Source: Nicotiana tabacum (taxonomy: Eukaryota > Streptophyta > Magnoliopsida > Solanales > Solanaceae). From it: 64,000 nt of DNA. Shown here one piece after another: positions 21,486 to 33,838 of the stretch; position 1 is the first letter of the stretch; the number at the start of each line of letters is the position of its first letter. Position numbers and translations under genes: made by a program. A model generated the notes under the pieces. It was not told the DNA's origin and did not search any database. It was given only the letters and a program-made list of their open reading frames with translations. The stretch spans positions 196,188,103 through 196,252,102 of the forward strand of contig NC_134101.1 of the NCBI RefSeq assembly GCF_000715075.1, given 5' to 3'.

Positions 21486-24339
21486 CTGAATCCTTTATAC
21501 CTTTTATCTCTTATTTACTTCCCTTAACTGGTATATTTCTATCTCTAATGTCATTATGAAGTTGAGCCTATGTGATTCTCTGTTGCTCTATTCCTGTTAA
21601 TGTCCATGTCTCTTTTGCACTAGTCTAATTGCCTATGTACGTAATTCTATATTCTTTCCCGTTTACTGCTTTGATCAGCATGCTTAAGTTTCACTCTTTC
21701 TTGTTCATTATTTCAATCAACATGTCACTTCTGCTTGAGTATCCAATATTGCCTTAAAACAACCTGTTTACTTTGTGTCTAAGACTTTTGTCTTACCTGT
21801 CCTGTAACTCCAACTAATATGGCTACTTTGTGTAATTGAATTAGTATTTTCCTTGGCCTTTTCTGTATTACTCATTATGACTACATTTGTATCTCGTCCT
21901 ATATCTCACTGTGTTTAACCAACATGTTTATTGCAGTGCTTAAATCCTATGCTTTCTTGTCTCTTGTATTAAGTTAGTATGCTTACCCTATCACTAAGTA
22001 TGACTGTTAGATTTGAGTGATTCCTGTTTAGACCCTAAATCAGTATGTCCTAGTGAATTGTTATCTATCCCTTCCTGCTCTATGTCCCAGTTAACTAGCA
22101 TGACTTCTTTCACCCTATTTGTATGTGCTCCTGATTCAGGATTCTGTGCTCCCAACCCCTGCTCCCTCTCTGTGTTACCGAATGTTCTCAGCATGATGTA
22201 TGCCCACCTAGGGTTAACTAATAAACTAAATTAAAGTTGGTTAATGTGAATCTTGGGTTTGAAACTTGGTGACTTTGTTCTGTGTGTTTTGGTTGGCTGA
22301 ACCTTTTCTTAGAATGTTCCTAAACTATTTTTACTCCTAATGTTTTCACCTTTAAACTATTTTCACTCCTAAATGTTTTCACTTTCAAACTATTCTCCCT
22401 CCTGAACTATTTTACTTCCATATTGTTTTCCTAAAGTTATTCCTACTTTGTCAAGCACTTTCACTCCTACTCTTAGAATACTTACGATTCTGCCCCTCCA
22501 GTGTATGTACTGCCTAGTAATCTATGAGATTACTCCGATCTCTAGCACACTGGGGCTGGCCCTTTTACAATGCACAAAAACTACTTCTCTTTAAAAGGAT
22601 CTTTGTGTGAGCATTGCCCCGGGTCCCTAAGGCCCTTGGGAACTTTGACACACTAGGATACCTTCTCTTGGACACTATGAGATATGGTACTTTGGACTGT
22701 TTGAAGGCCTGTTTTTTTTCCAGGTTTACTTTGGGCCTATCCAGGCTCCCTATAGTATAGTATTATTTATTTTTGTAATTCATTTATAGTCTGTAATAAT
22801 AATTCTTGTAAACAAATATTGTGAATATTAGTAAAAGGGATGGATTTGTTATATATTTTTGTGGGTCAATCGGGTAGAAATCATGCTCTTAGGATTATTA
22901 TGACTATTCGCTTGCAATAGAAATCATGCTCTTAGGATTATAATGCTTGTCTACTTGAATTAGAAACCATGCTTATAGATTGTTTTGTGCACTAGAGAAT
23001 ATGTTTATAGGTGCATCATTTGTTTCTGAAACTTCTGCTTTCTAAAAGTTCTGCATAATCATGTCCACTTAGAAATCCTGTCACTAAGTTGCTACTAATC
23101 CTGCCTAATAATCACGTTTTATCTTATGTGCATTAGAAATCATGCTTTAGGTTTTTATTGCATTCACCTAAATACCATGCCAATATCGTATAAAATCAGT
23201 AACTACCATGTCTATAAGAATAGGTTTTAAAAATAGTCCCAACACCTAGATATCATATTTATAAAGATAAATGCGTATAAAATCAATCCCGCAATGTTCA
23301 ACACTTAGACAACATGTTTGTAGGACATAACGAATAAAATCTACCTGTTTAAAATTGTTTGTTCGCCTATTAAGACTCTGATTATGACTAGATATCATGT
23401 TATAGGACATCTCAGATCCATGCCTAGGCAAGCCTGTCGGATAATTAAAATCTTGCAAATTGTAAAACTGTGCTTTTGTTTAATTATTTGTGAATTTCCC
23501 AGATTCAGCAAGCCTTAAAATCAGTAGGCAAACTGATTAGTTCTCTATTACCTCGCTTTAACACAATGTTGCATATATTCTGTTTGTCATGCTCACCTAT
23601 ATATCTTGCTCTAGGATCCTTTGAAATATCTGAAATCCTGTTGTTTGAGACGTGCAATTGTTTGCTTATTTGTGGAGGTAAATGTGAGCCTTTAATTATT
23701 CCCTTTATCTGACAGTCCTATGTGTTTTGTTTGTCGCTTGGTTTTTTTCCCTTTAAGCACTATAGGAAGGTCTAGATCCACCTTAATTAGAAGTCCTAAA
23801 CACCTTCAAGACCATAAGTAAGGGATGGGTAATGCACGCATAGAGTACGTTTAATTAGAATCTCTTATATAACCACTAAGGGGAGGGTAATTGGGTAGTA
23901 AAGGATATGATGACCTGTGCGCTAATGCTATGTGTAGCACCCCAACTTGGGGACGATTACCAAGTATTGCACAAAAGTGATCCTATAGGCTAAAAAACCT
24001 AGGACACCCTTTACTCCTTGTTTTAAATGAAATATCCATTTGTCTAATTTGCTTTATCTATTTATAAGACTGATTCACCTAATTCGAGTTTGGCCAGGAC
24101 CCACCATTGTGGACCTCGAGGGGTTCCTAACACCTTCATCTCAAGGTTATTTAGATCCCTTACCCAATCTCTAGTAATGCAAACCGGTTTATGAGTTATT
24201 TGCTTTTAGGTGCCCTAGCGCACCTTAAATCCCTTAGGTGGCGACTCTTCAAATTCCATACCCAATTTCCAAAAGGAAATAAGTTGTTCCTAATGAAATG
24301 TCGAAACCTGGACTCCGCGAGGAAAAAGGGGGAGCGACA

Positions 24340-24761
24340 TTACCTTGTCGAGGTTAGTTATGATACTTGTTGAGTACATGGGGTCAGTTGTACCCATACT
24401 ACATTTCTGCACCTTGTGTGCAGATCTTGGAGCTGAGATGCTATGGATGACAGGAGATGGCAATGAAAATATAGATGCCTTCCGGATATAGATACCACTT
24501 GTCCTTGGTAGTTTTATATTCGAATTTATGTTTATATACATTCCAAACAGAGGTTGTATTTATTTTATATCAATTTTGCAAATCTGAATCTTAGCAGCTT
24601 ATGATTTGTACTACCAATCATTGGGTTATTATAAGGGAATTCAACTATATTTACTTGTTGGTTTCTTACTTATGTACATTAGAATTGTGTAACTATTGTT
24701 TGGCTTACCTAGCGGGTTGGGTTAGGTGCCATAATGACTAGGTGAATTTTGGGTAGTGACA
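24340..24761 (+). repeat. 3' remnant of a gypsy LTR (target of the Ogre insertion)
   Basis: Resembles the last ~420 bp of the solo LTRs below (AGGTTAGTTATGATACTTGTTGAGTAC; GGTGCCATAATGACTAGG) and ends GTGACA before a PBS. The rest of this LTR should lie left of the Ogre element, outside the window. Confidence 0.7.
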
Positions 24762-24764
24762 AAT

Positions 24765-24780
24765 TGGTAAGAGCTCTAGG
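24765..24780 (+). other. Degenerate primer binding site
   Basis: TGGTAAGAGCTCTAGG, an initiator-Met-type PBS (TGGTATCAGAGC) with two bases lost, four bases after the LTR end. Confidence 0.65.
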
Positions 24781-24807
24781 TTCACAGGTTCTACGAGTCA
24801 TGAGCAA

Positions 24808-24826
24808 GTGTCTAGTAGAGTCTTGT
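24808..24826 (+). promoter_or_regulatory. Conserved leader motif, second copy
   Basis: GTGTCTAGTAGAGTCTTGT, identical to minus-strand 13557-13539, 43 bases from the PBS start. A degenerate version lies after the PBS of the minus-strand element (about 27580-27565). Confidence 0.5.
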
Positions 24827-26150
24827 GGATCGGTATGATGACGTCCACACATAACTTCGAGAGGCTACAAGACATGTAGGAAATTTCTCGTATTTCCTTC
24901 TTTATCGTGCAACATTGATTTAGCTTGAAGCGTATCTCTTTAAATTCCTTCCATCCACTCGTATATTATATTGAGCACTCGATATCGATCGTGCATTGTT
25001 GTCTTGTGATGTCATGGATAAGGTGCGAGATGTGTTCTCCGTGTTGTGGAGATAAGCCAGTCTAGAGGACTTGAAGCCAAGTTTAGACCGTAGCTTGGGC
25101 TCGGTAGTTTCCATTATATGAATATGTGCTTTTGGACTTTATATGTTCGGTAGTGTCCCTAATAGTGTGGTTGATGGCTCAGTGAGTGTTTGGATAGCTA
25201 TATAAGTAGTATTGTGTGACTGAGGACTATGCTTAGATAATTTGGATGTGATGAGAAGGATTTTTGCTTGGGACGTGAAAGGAATATGGAGGCTCGATTT
25301 CTATCTTGATGTGTTGTAAAGTCTTGAGTTATGAGTGTGTTAGGGATCTTTTAGTTTCTCATTGTGGGATGAAGAAGATTCTTATGTCTTGATGACGAGT
25401 TCATACTCTAGAGGATTTAACAATTGCATAATAGTTGCGACCATGATGGGGTCGTAGAGAGATGCTGGTTTGAGGCTGAGTAGGTGGGGTATCACCTGCG
25501 AGGTGATTTACGGATGTGTGACTTTTATGATGTTTCGGTGGATGGTTTTCTCTACTAATGGGTTATATGTATTGCAATTTTATTTTGGATCGCTTCAATA
25601 AGTTCACACGACTGTCGCGAAGATGGATATGCCCTTACTGGATGACTTGAGGTATCTTATGATTAGGACTAGGTGAGCTTATAAAGGGCTTAATTGAATT
25701 ACAGTGCAAGGTTATGGTAGTAATGGAGTAAGAATATTGTAGGTTATCGGATGTTGTGTTCAATGGCTTCGAGCCAAGTGGGGGAGTCTTCTATTGACGA
25801 TTAGATTGCATGGTCATGTATTATATTAGTTTTGGTTTGAGGCATACTTATGGATCGGTTATGACTTGAAGAGATTGATTTCGAGGATGACTCGAGTAAG
25901 GAAATTTCTGGATGCATGATGTATCAGATTTTATGGGTATGTAGAAATCATGGAGTGATTCGGGTTTGTTATTCATTGTGGATGTAGTGTGCTTGGAGAA
26001 GGGATTCACTCGGTTGCTAAAAAATGAGGTTACTTCTTAGGTGTTTTTGTGCTAATGGAGCACAAGTCGCTCGGCTCATTTTGGTGGTGCATTGGAGATT
26101 AGATCAGAGTAGATAACTTTTGAGAATGATTTTTAATGAGTTCATGATTC
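24827..26150 (+). other. Non-coding interior of a gypsy-derived element
   Basis: No recognisable gag or pol motif on the plus strand; stops are frequent in all frames. It appears to be the leader and interior of the element whose LTR tail is at 24340. The junction with the minus-strand gag is near 26150. Confidence 0.5.
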
Positions 26151-26154
26151 ATAT

Positions 26155-27424
26155 GTGTCTATTCCTGACGACTAGAATGACCACCATAGAAACACTTTAC
26201 CGGAGGTGCACTAATGGGAGCTAAAGGTGCACTGAACACTGTCTGCTCGGGATGAGGTTCATAAGCACCATGGCCACCTGATGTACCACGTAAAACCTGG
26301 AGTGTTAACTGTATTGATCGAGTAGCATGACCTCTACAAAAATGATCCTTGCCTCCAAACGATGAACCACTAAAACCTCCAAATTGACGAGGCCTCTTAT
26401 CAGATGTTGTCTCTCTCCCCTGGCCTCGAATGCTCTCAATCCTCCTAGCAATCTCAACCACCTAAGTGAAAGAAATCAAAGTCTCAGCCTCTCTAGCCAT
26501 CTGAAGTCTGATACCATAATCAAGACCATGTATGAATCTCTGCACCTTCTGCCTCTCAGTAGGAATCAGGATAGCTGCATGATGAATCAAATCAACAAAA
26601 CTCGTCTCATACTGATGACTATCATACTATCCTACTGAAGAGGCTCAAATTGGCTTCAGAACTCATCTCTCTAAGTTAGGGGAATAAACTTCTCCAAGTA
26701 CAGTAAAAACTGAGCTCGTGTAAGAGGAGGTGATCCTACTGGTCTACCCATCTCATAAACTTGTCACTGCATATTGGCTAAACCATGATTTGAAAGACGG
26801 TAAAATCCACTACGTTGGACTCAACTAGTCCCAAATTGCGTAATATCTCATGACAACGGTCCAAAATATGAATCGTTGAAGTGAGAAGGAGAAAACTTCA
26901 GGAACTTGACCATCCTCTTTAGCTCATCAACTGACATAACAGGCCTAACCTCAGGCTGTGCGGCAATGATAGGCTGAATATCCCAACTGATAACACTCTT
27001 GGGGTCTAATATCTCTAGTCCATCTGCTCTGGGGTACTAGTGGAGAGAGTCTAAACTCCTCCCCCAACCTGTGAAGTGTGGGGTGCCTTAGGAAACACAC
27101 TGACATGAGCCATACTCTCCCTAAGGCACACTATACGGACCAAGGCATCCTGAAGTACCTGATAGCAATAAACCCCTTTGGGACCAATGCTGGTCATAGT
27201 GGCTCAACCTGAACCGGAATCTCATCATATGGGTCAATTTGAGGCTCAACTAACACTGCTCTAACACGAGCGTAAGTGGCTATGGGTGCAGATGCACGTG
27301 CCCAAGGCTGGGCTTTAGCTCTACCCTTACCCCAGCCTTTACCTCGGCCTCTACCTCTCATAGCGGCTATGACCTAGGGCTCCGGCTTCTGATCAGTTGT
27401 AGCTAAAACACGTCTCTTCACCAT
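26155..27424 (-). pseudogene. gag of a Tekay/Del-like gypsy element, broken
   Basis: On the minus strand, ATG 27424 opens a basic MRGRGRG-type stretch (27360-27300). The gag core, with stops, follows. The end has VVEIARRIESIRGQGR, PRQFGGFSGSSFGG and the truncated zinc-knuckle start CFYGGHSSRQ (26190-26160). Sequence then departs from gag. Several stops and shifts are present. Confidence 0.8.
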
Positions 27425-27612
27425 CTGTGAGAGAATAAGAGAAGAAATATTCAAACTTTTAGAATAGAACAAAATCGCACGATAGAGAAAGAAAGAAAGT
27501 GAAGTTTTCTAAAAGCCTTATAGTCTTTAGAAGATAAGTACACACGTCTTCATACATATTCTCAAAACTCTAACAAGCTTGCTAATGACTCGTAAGTCCT
27601 ATTAAACCAAGT

Positions 27613-27624
27613 GCTCTGATACCA
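27613..27624 (-). other. Primer binding site, minus-strand gypsy element
   Basis: TGGTATCAGAGC on the minus strand, four bases inside the LTR end at 27628, with the gag ATG about 190 bases downstream. Confidence 0.85.
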
Positions 27625-29121
27625 ACTTATCACGATCTAAATTCCCAACCAAAGGGTTGAGATAACGCCTAATACCGCTGGTTAGGCAAGCCAGCACTTA
27701 ACATAACCAAAGGAACAATATTAGCATAAAATAATATTAAATCATAAATAAAGGATATAACCCAATAATATATAACACAACTAAAACCAACAACCATCTA
27801 ACACCTCCTAGAATTGGAGCCACTGAGTACATGAGTGTCAACAAAATTACTAAATACAACGTCTGAATAAATAATACACTATTTGAAGCAAATAAACAGA
27901 AGTAGAACTATAAAAAAAGGTGACTCCAAGTACGAGAGTGCAGCTCTACCTCGAGTATCCTCAAATCACCAGTTAGTCCGTCATCTGAGTATTACTAGGT
28001 TCGACAACAATACCTGCATAAGTGCAGAAACACAGTATGAGTAAAACCGACCAATATACTCTATAAGTGTCAAGCCTAACCCCCGACAAGGTGTGGCGAG
28101 GCTAAGACAAGACACCTACATATAAACTTGTACAATTAAGTAACGTAAAAACAACGAGAGCCATAACAATTAAGAGAACAAGAAAAGTAGACAGTAAGAT
28201 AGTAAATAAGTAACAAGTGAATAACAAGAGTAGTATCAAGAAGAAATAATACGAGGAATAATGAAAGAAATAACTAAGGAGTATATTGACTATAACCTCA
28301 AAATAACACCAAATAAGCCTTTCACAACAATTCAATTCTAAGTAATTTAGCAACACAACCATGAAGCAACATAGCCAAGCTCTCAATCCGTATAGTAAAA
28401 TCAAGGAATAAGAGACAACAATCAAATGGCACGACCTCACCTTTCGTGCTTTTACTCTCATCCTCATAAGCACGAAAATACCCTTCATGCATATTCACTT
28501 TTCCTCACAAGCACGAAAATATCCTTCATGCAATTCACTCTTTCTCACCAAGCATAAACATATAAAGCAGTACCAAGCAAGGTGGAAGCACAAACAATAT
28601 CAAGAAGAGTGATTAACATAACTCGCCATATGAAAAATTGTCATCACTTTGCACCAATAGCCAAAACAACATTTCAATAGTCTTACTACCCAATATCACA
28701 ACAAGCTCAATATAACTATTGAAATGAATAAGAATAGTCAAGGAATTGTACAATTTAATTAAAGCATGAAGACATTTCATGAAGCAACAAGATGTAAATA
28801 AGCTAGTTCTACCGCATGCTTGACCCATAACAAACACATGTACAGTCGTCACCTTACATATAAGCCGCCTCCAACACATTAAACATAGGAAATATACACA
28901 ATTATATCCTAATTCTCTCAGATCAAGGTTAACCAAGACACTTACCTCTTTCCAACACAAATCAACTCTCTAATATTGCCTTTCCTTTAGCACAAGCCTC
29001 CAAACTACTCAAATTTAGCCAATTTAATACTCAAATAATTCAAAACAAGCTTAGAAACTACCCTAATATTAAAAAGGTTTAGGGTATTATCACTTATAGC
29101 CCGTGCCAGAAACTATTTACA

Positions 29122-31459
29122 TGTAAGGCCCCGTGAAATTTCTACTCAAAAACCCGAGTCTTGCGGTGCCAAGTTAGGATCATGTGTTAGAAATTCATAA
29201 AAATTAGCGAGCCGCGGTTCGGACCCTTTGGATTGATCTGTGCATTAAAAAGTTAAAGAATAGTGTTTTCCAGCAAAGTGCAATTCTGCGGTCAACTCTG
29301 CGGTCGCATAATAGCTATGCGGACCGCATAGTCACCGCAGACTCAAGCAGTGTGAAGGTTAATTTTGAGGTCAACTATGCGGCCAAATATGCGATCGCAT
29401 AATCGATATGCGGGCCGCATAGTCATCGCATAATCACCCTAGAACTTTTGCGAGGAGCAGTTCTGCGGTGCATTTTGTGACCGCAGAACGGGTATGCGGA
29501 CCGCATTCTGGTCACATACCCAGGTAGATTGTTTAGGTTTTTGGGAGCATTTTTGCGGTCCATTCTGCCGGCCGCATATCAATTTTGCAATCGCATATGC
29601 GATCGCAGATCTGAGTCGGGGCTTCAGATTTCTAAATTTTACACCCGACCCCCTGTCGTTATATTCTATGCAATAGCTCATAAGAGAGGGGAAGTGCCTT
29701 TCATCAAAAGTTCTCCACAAATCCTTGTTAAAAACATTGAAGATAATCAAGTGGAGCACCAAAACCTTCATCCCAGGAGGTAATACTTCATCACATCAGC
29801 TCTTAATTTTATACATAGCTATAAGGGATCATTAGTGAGGAAATTCATGGGGATAAGGGTGATTGCATTGCATGCATGTGTTCTTAGAAGATATGGGAAA
29901 ATTATAAATAGAGAAGCATGGGAATGGGCTAAGTGTAATCTTGCATAAAAGGACCATAAGGCCTTAATGAACACTTAATGCTTATGATCTTTTCCTGATT
30001 ATGGGTTCAATTGTGCTATATTGCTTAAATAGATTGAAGTGCGAACATTCCGGAACGTTATAGGATTAAGGAAAGCTCAGTTGAGCTATGTATAACTAAA
30101 ACCCGGTCTTTTAGAAATCAAGCTCCGTCGGTGTTTTCATAATTATGGTAAGATTAGAGTTGAATTGTTGTATGGATTGTTGTTTCACATGAATTTGGGG
30201 TTGCGACTTTATATGCGTGAAAGATGTGTCTCAATATGATAAATGTGCTATTCTTGTTAACTTGAAAGGGTGCCAGAAATATGAATCATGTGCTGAAATG
30301 CCTAGACCTTAAATTGAGATTGAAGTTGTCTATATTGTGTCCTCTATGTGAAGTTTCATCTACACTTACAACTTTATTTGCTCTTGTGTGCACATATTAT
30401 CCTAAATTACCAATCTAACATTGAAATTGGGAATGATGTGAGTGACAAATATATGACGTGATAGCTGTGTCCCCAAGTGCCTATGAAATGATATATGTGA
30501 TATAAAGATTGAATTGAGATGATTGATAGAAAAGGGAAATGCCTTGGTAAGGTGGACTAGCCGATCGGGCCGAGATCGGACGCCATGCCGCACACATGGT
30601 GGTATTGTGTTGATATTGAACCCCGGATAAAAAGGGGAAAATGAGATTGTGATTGAAGTGTATGTCTCAAATGAGGCAACCTAGCCGATCGGGTCAAGAT
30701 CGGACTCCGCTCAAGCTAGCGGTGGTATAGCGAACAATGATGAACAATATGAAATGCCCCAAACTAAAGGCTATGGAAACATAATGTGAAAATTGTATGA
30801 TTCTTCAACATTGATAACGTTGTGATCGTTTAAAGCTTTTGAGTTATACTTGTGCTTTCCTTATGTTTGGTATGAAAGTTCATTCTAACTAGATGGTGTT
30901 TCGTTATACATACTAGTACTATTCCATAGTACTAACGTCCCTTTTACCGGGGGCGCTACATTTTTAAATGAATGTAGGTGGCTCCATTGCGGATAGTGTC
31001 GATCGCGCGTAGTGGAGTACCTTCTTCTCAAAGTCTTGGTGAGCCCCTTTCTCCTTCAAGGGGTTATATTGTACATCTTTTGTTGTGGACTTTCACTTTT
31101 GAGGTATAGCCGGGGCCTTGTTGTCGGCATTGTCATACTTGTCTTTTACATCTTTAGAGGCTCCGTAGACATATGTGTGGTGATGTACGGGTGTTGGATG
31201 GGTCTGCGAACTATGTTGTAATTCTAACTCTTGCTTCTCTAAAGTATAATTGTATGGAATCTTGGAACTTAACTACGACTTAACGTTGTGATATAAAATG
31301 AACTAACAACGTTGTATGTACTGTCTTTCCTCGTTTAAATAAATGAAAGCATGGTTTCCTTATTCATATCGTGTTGGGTAAGAAGTGTTTGATAAGGCTT
31401 GCTCAGTTGGGTTCACTCGATTGAGCGCCGGTCGTGCCTCCCGAGGTTGGAGCGTGACA
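29122..31459 (+). mobile_element. Solo LTR A (gypsy)
   Basis: TGTAAGGCCCC to GTGACA, flanked by perfect 5-bp repeats TTACA (29117-29121 and 31460-31464). No interior or second LTR is left, so it is a solo LTR from recombination. Two GCCGATCGGG--GAGATCGGAC repeats are at 30557-30600 and 30684-30720. The ORF at 31385-31765 crosses its right border and is spurious. Confidence 0.9.
29287..29612 (+). promoter_or_regulatory. CpG-rich dyad array in solo LTR A
   Basis: Repeated TGCGG and CCGCA words arranged head to head (TGCGGACCGCA, GCGATCGC, TATGCGGGCCGCATA). One true CGCATATGCG is at 29592. The words are the same as in the other LTRs, but the 20/14-bp spacing is not clear and the TATA-like box (TCTAAAT, 29631) is weak. 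Confidence 0.55.
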
Positions 31460-31967
31460 TTACATCTGATAGCCAAAGAAGTGTATAGAATTTGTATAAT
31501 TTTTGTATATAACATACCGAATGTACATATATACAAAAAATATATAAATTTTATATATTTTTTCGGCTATTATTTTTACAGCGGCTATAAAGTGTCATTT
31601 TTTCAAAAGGTTTGGTCTATGACATATTTGAAAAAGTTAACAAAAAGTCAACCCGGGCCTACATGGCCGAAATCCAAAATTAAGACCAAATTTCGTTTAC
31701 CCATTCTCCCTCGAGTCCAAATATGTGAATTGTATCAAGATTGGACTTCAAATCCCCAAAATTAGCCCTCAAAAGTTTTTTTCAAAACTCCACTTTCTAC
31801 ACTTTAAAGTACTAGATTTAGGGATAAGAATTTATGACAATTAACAAGAATAAATCAAACTAGGTAAAAATTACTAACCTTAGAAGTTGATATGAAAATT
31901 CTTTAAAAAATCTGCGATCTAGGTCTCAAAAAGGTAAAAAGTGGCTAAATCTTGATTTTCAACACTA

Positions 31968-31973
31968 TTTATA
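31968..31973 (-). promoter_or_regulatory. TATA box of LTR F
   Basis: On the minus strand TATAAATAG, 20 bp downstream of the last dyad of the array at 31994. Confidence 0.55.
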
Positions 31974-31993
31974 ACTAGGCAAACTTTCTTCTT

Positions 31994-32127
31994 CACGTTT
32001 GCGAAGGGACCCCCGCGTACATGAAGACCATGGTCTGTGACTACCGTGTTCGCAAAGCCCAGCTCTTGTTCGCTTAAGGCAATTTCCCACAAGCCTTCAC
32101 GTTTGCGGCACAACCTAGGCGTTCTCA
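31994..32127 (-). promoter_or_regulatory. Phased dyad array in LTR F
   Basis: Degenerate CGCNNNNGCG words start at 31994/32014, 32045/32065 and 32098/32118: three pairs, each 20 bp apart. More degenerate copies run to about 32385. The array ends 20 bp from the TATA box on the minus strand. Confidence 0.6.
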
Positions 32128-33643
32128 AAGGGAAAATCCCACTATGCCAAGAAGGCCTGGAAGCCTACTTGTTCGTGATCCTACCTGCTGTGTTCGCGAA
32201 GAACAAATGTCCCATGGCCCCTAACTCCTTCTACTTGATCGCTAGACCACCATCACAATAGTGGAGAGCATTTCCCCCCAGTGCTAGAAGACACTATGCA
32301 ATTGCGATAATTACGAAGAACAACCTGCCCCTAACCCCAATCCTCTTACATGATTGTGAGACAAACTTTGCGATCGCGAAGCACTATAAAATACCAGCAG
32401 ATCAACTATCTCAACGAGGTAAAAAATAATCTGAAATACTCCTAAACTCACCCAATCCCTCGGGTATCCACTCTAAACATTCACACAAGTACATAAATTT
32501 TCATACAAACTCGCTCGTAAAGTCAAAATACCAAAATAACATCAAGAATCAACCATCAAAACTCAAAGATTTCAAAGTGCTTAAGTTTAAATTTTTAACT
32601 TTCCACAATAAGAATTGAAATGGCCTTAGGCCACCCGAGACCCCAATCACACATGCGTACAAGTCTAAAATCATCATACCAACCTACCGAAATTATCAAA
32701 ACATCAATCCGAGGTTACTTACCAACAATGTTGACCGTAGTCAACTCTAACAATTTTAAAGTTCAATTTTTTTTTTGAAAAATCGCACTTAAAACTTTCC
32801 AAAAATTAAAACAAACTACGCACACAATTTATAAACCATCAAATTAGGCCATTCAAATTCTTAAAGCATGAAATGAAAAGTTAGAACTTAAAACGACCTA
32901 TCAGGTCATTATATATAAGTGTCTCAAATGTGGCTGTAACAACCCGACCGTTCATTTTGTGTAATTGCACTACATTTCCCTTTTTGATGCTTCACACATG
33001 CGTGTTTATAGTTTTATGACTTACGAGATTGATTGATTTTGTTTCGGAAAGATTTCGGGTTGAATTGGACCCTTTGATTCTTGGTTTGGAAGCTTGTGTT
33101 GTTTTTGTTGACCAATGATTAACTTTTGTGAAAATAACTCTGGAATGGTATTTTTATGACTCCGATATCTTCGTATCGTGATTTTAAACTTGGGCATATA
33201 CCCGGAATCGAATTCAGAAGTCCGTAGGTTGATTTGTGTTGTTTTGCCGAAATTTGGCAATTTGAAGTTTAGAAGTTTGACCAAAGGCTGATTTTTGGAT
33301 ATCAGGTTCGGAATTTGATTTTGAAACTTGGAATAGGTTCGTTATTCTATTTAAAACTTGTTTGCAAAATTTGGTATCGTTTGGAGTTGATTTGATAGGA
33401 TTCGGACGCTTAGTTGCAATTCTAGACGTTCTTGAAATTTACTTTGAAATTCATGCACTTTGGTGCCTGATTCATAGTTCTAGATGTTATTTTTGTATTT
33501 TGATTGCTTGATCAAGTTCGTATAATATTTTTAAACTTGTGTGGATATTTTTTTTATAGCCCCGAGGGCTCGGGTGAGTTTCGGACATGTGTCAGAATGT
33601 TATGGACTAACAACAGGACCTAGTGTGCTGATGCCTTTGGTGT

Positions 33644-33817
33644 CGCATTTGCAAACACTGGGTTCTAAATTGGGAACTTAACAGGGTCGCATTTGCGATA
33701 AAAATGTCGCATTTGCAACAAAAATATCACATTTGCGACCTCCTCTTAGGCTTCCAGTGGCCGCATTTGCGAGAATTTCTTTGCAATTGCGAATTGCGAA
33801 CCCATGTTGCAATTGTA
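33644..33817 (+). promoter_or_regulatory. Phased dyad array in solo LTR B
   Basis: CGCATTTGCG words at 33644, 33688, 33708, 33728, 33762, 33782 and (degenerate) 33808. Steps are 44, 20, 20, 34 (20+14), 20 and 26 bp. 33688 and 33762 are perfect. Confidence 0.65.
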
Positions 33818-33832
33818 ACGTCTGCAACTAAT

Positions 33833-33838
33833 TATAAA
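33833..33838 (+). promoter_or_regulatory. TATA box of solo LTR B
   Basis: TATAAAGG, 15 bp after the last dyad. Confidence 0.55.

Larger units (their letters stand above)
1..24339 (+). mobile_element. Ogre/Tat-like Ty3/gypsy retrotransposon, defective, interrupted by a LARD-like insertion
   Basis: The element runs from a partial 5' LTR (window starts inside it) to a complete 3' LTR. Order seen: LTR, PBS, ORF1, gag, protease, [nested element 7072-15755], linker, candidate intron, RT, RNase H, second RNase H, tandem repeats, PPT, LTR. An extra ORF1 before gag, LTRs of about 4.8 kb, a DGGS-type protease motif and two RNase H domains are known traits of the Ogre/Tat lineage. Integrase is missing: homology stops near 18660. 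The element cannot be autonomous, because it has many nonsense codons, an altered RT active site and no integrase. Its left end and TSD lie outside the window; the 5 bases after the right end are TTACC. Confidence 0.85.
19580..24339 (+). repeat. Complete 3' LTR of the Ogre/Tat-like element (about 4.76 kb)
   Basis: Begins TGTTGATACCC right after the PPT and ends GCGACA. Only its last ~1.4 kb can be compared with the partial 5' copy at 1-1351. Internally it has a 20-kb-region AT-rich start, a hairpin at 20162-20184, three ~67-bp repeats at 20894-21095, a TATA box at 21347, a second hairpin at 21453-21485, and three ~37-bp repeats of the AAACTATTTTCACTCC type at 22320-22430. Confidence 0.9.
29081..31604. 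mobile_element. Mutator-type MITE, carrying a solo LTR
   Basis: Flanked by perfect 9-bp repeats AAAAGGTTT (29072-29080 and 31605-31613), the TSD length of Mutator-like elements. The ends are imperfect inverted repeats around CACTTATAGCC and GGCTATAAAGTG. Without the solo LTR at 29122-31459 it is about 180 bp, normal for a MITE. Confidence 0.8.
27628..32913 (-). repeat. LTR F, 5' LTR of the minus-strand gypsy element, split by nested insertions
   Basis: On the minus strand it starts near 32913 (TATAATGACCTGATAGGTCG, probably a mutated TGTAATGACC) and ends near 27628 (GATCGTGATA, probably from GTGACA). Removing the MITE complex 29081-31613 leaves about 2.75 kb. It carries a dyad array and a TATA-like box (separate entries). 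It belongs to the minus-strand gag to its left. Confidence 0.7.

Noticed and set aside
28102..28960. Minus-strand ORFs of 128 and 115 codons (28102-28488, 28613-28960)
   Set aside because: Both lie within LTR F and are very Leu/Phe/Tyr-rich from T-rich sequence; no domain seen.
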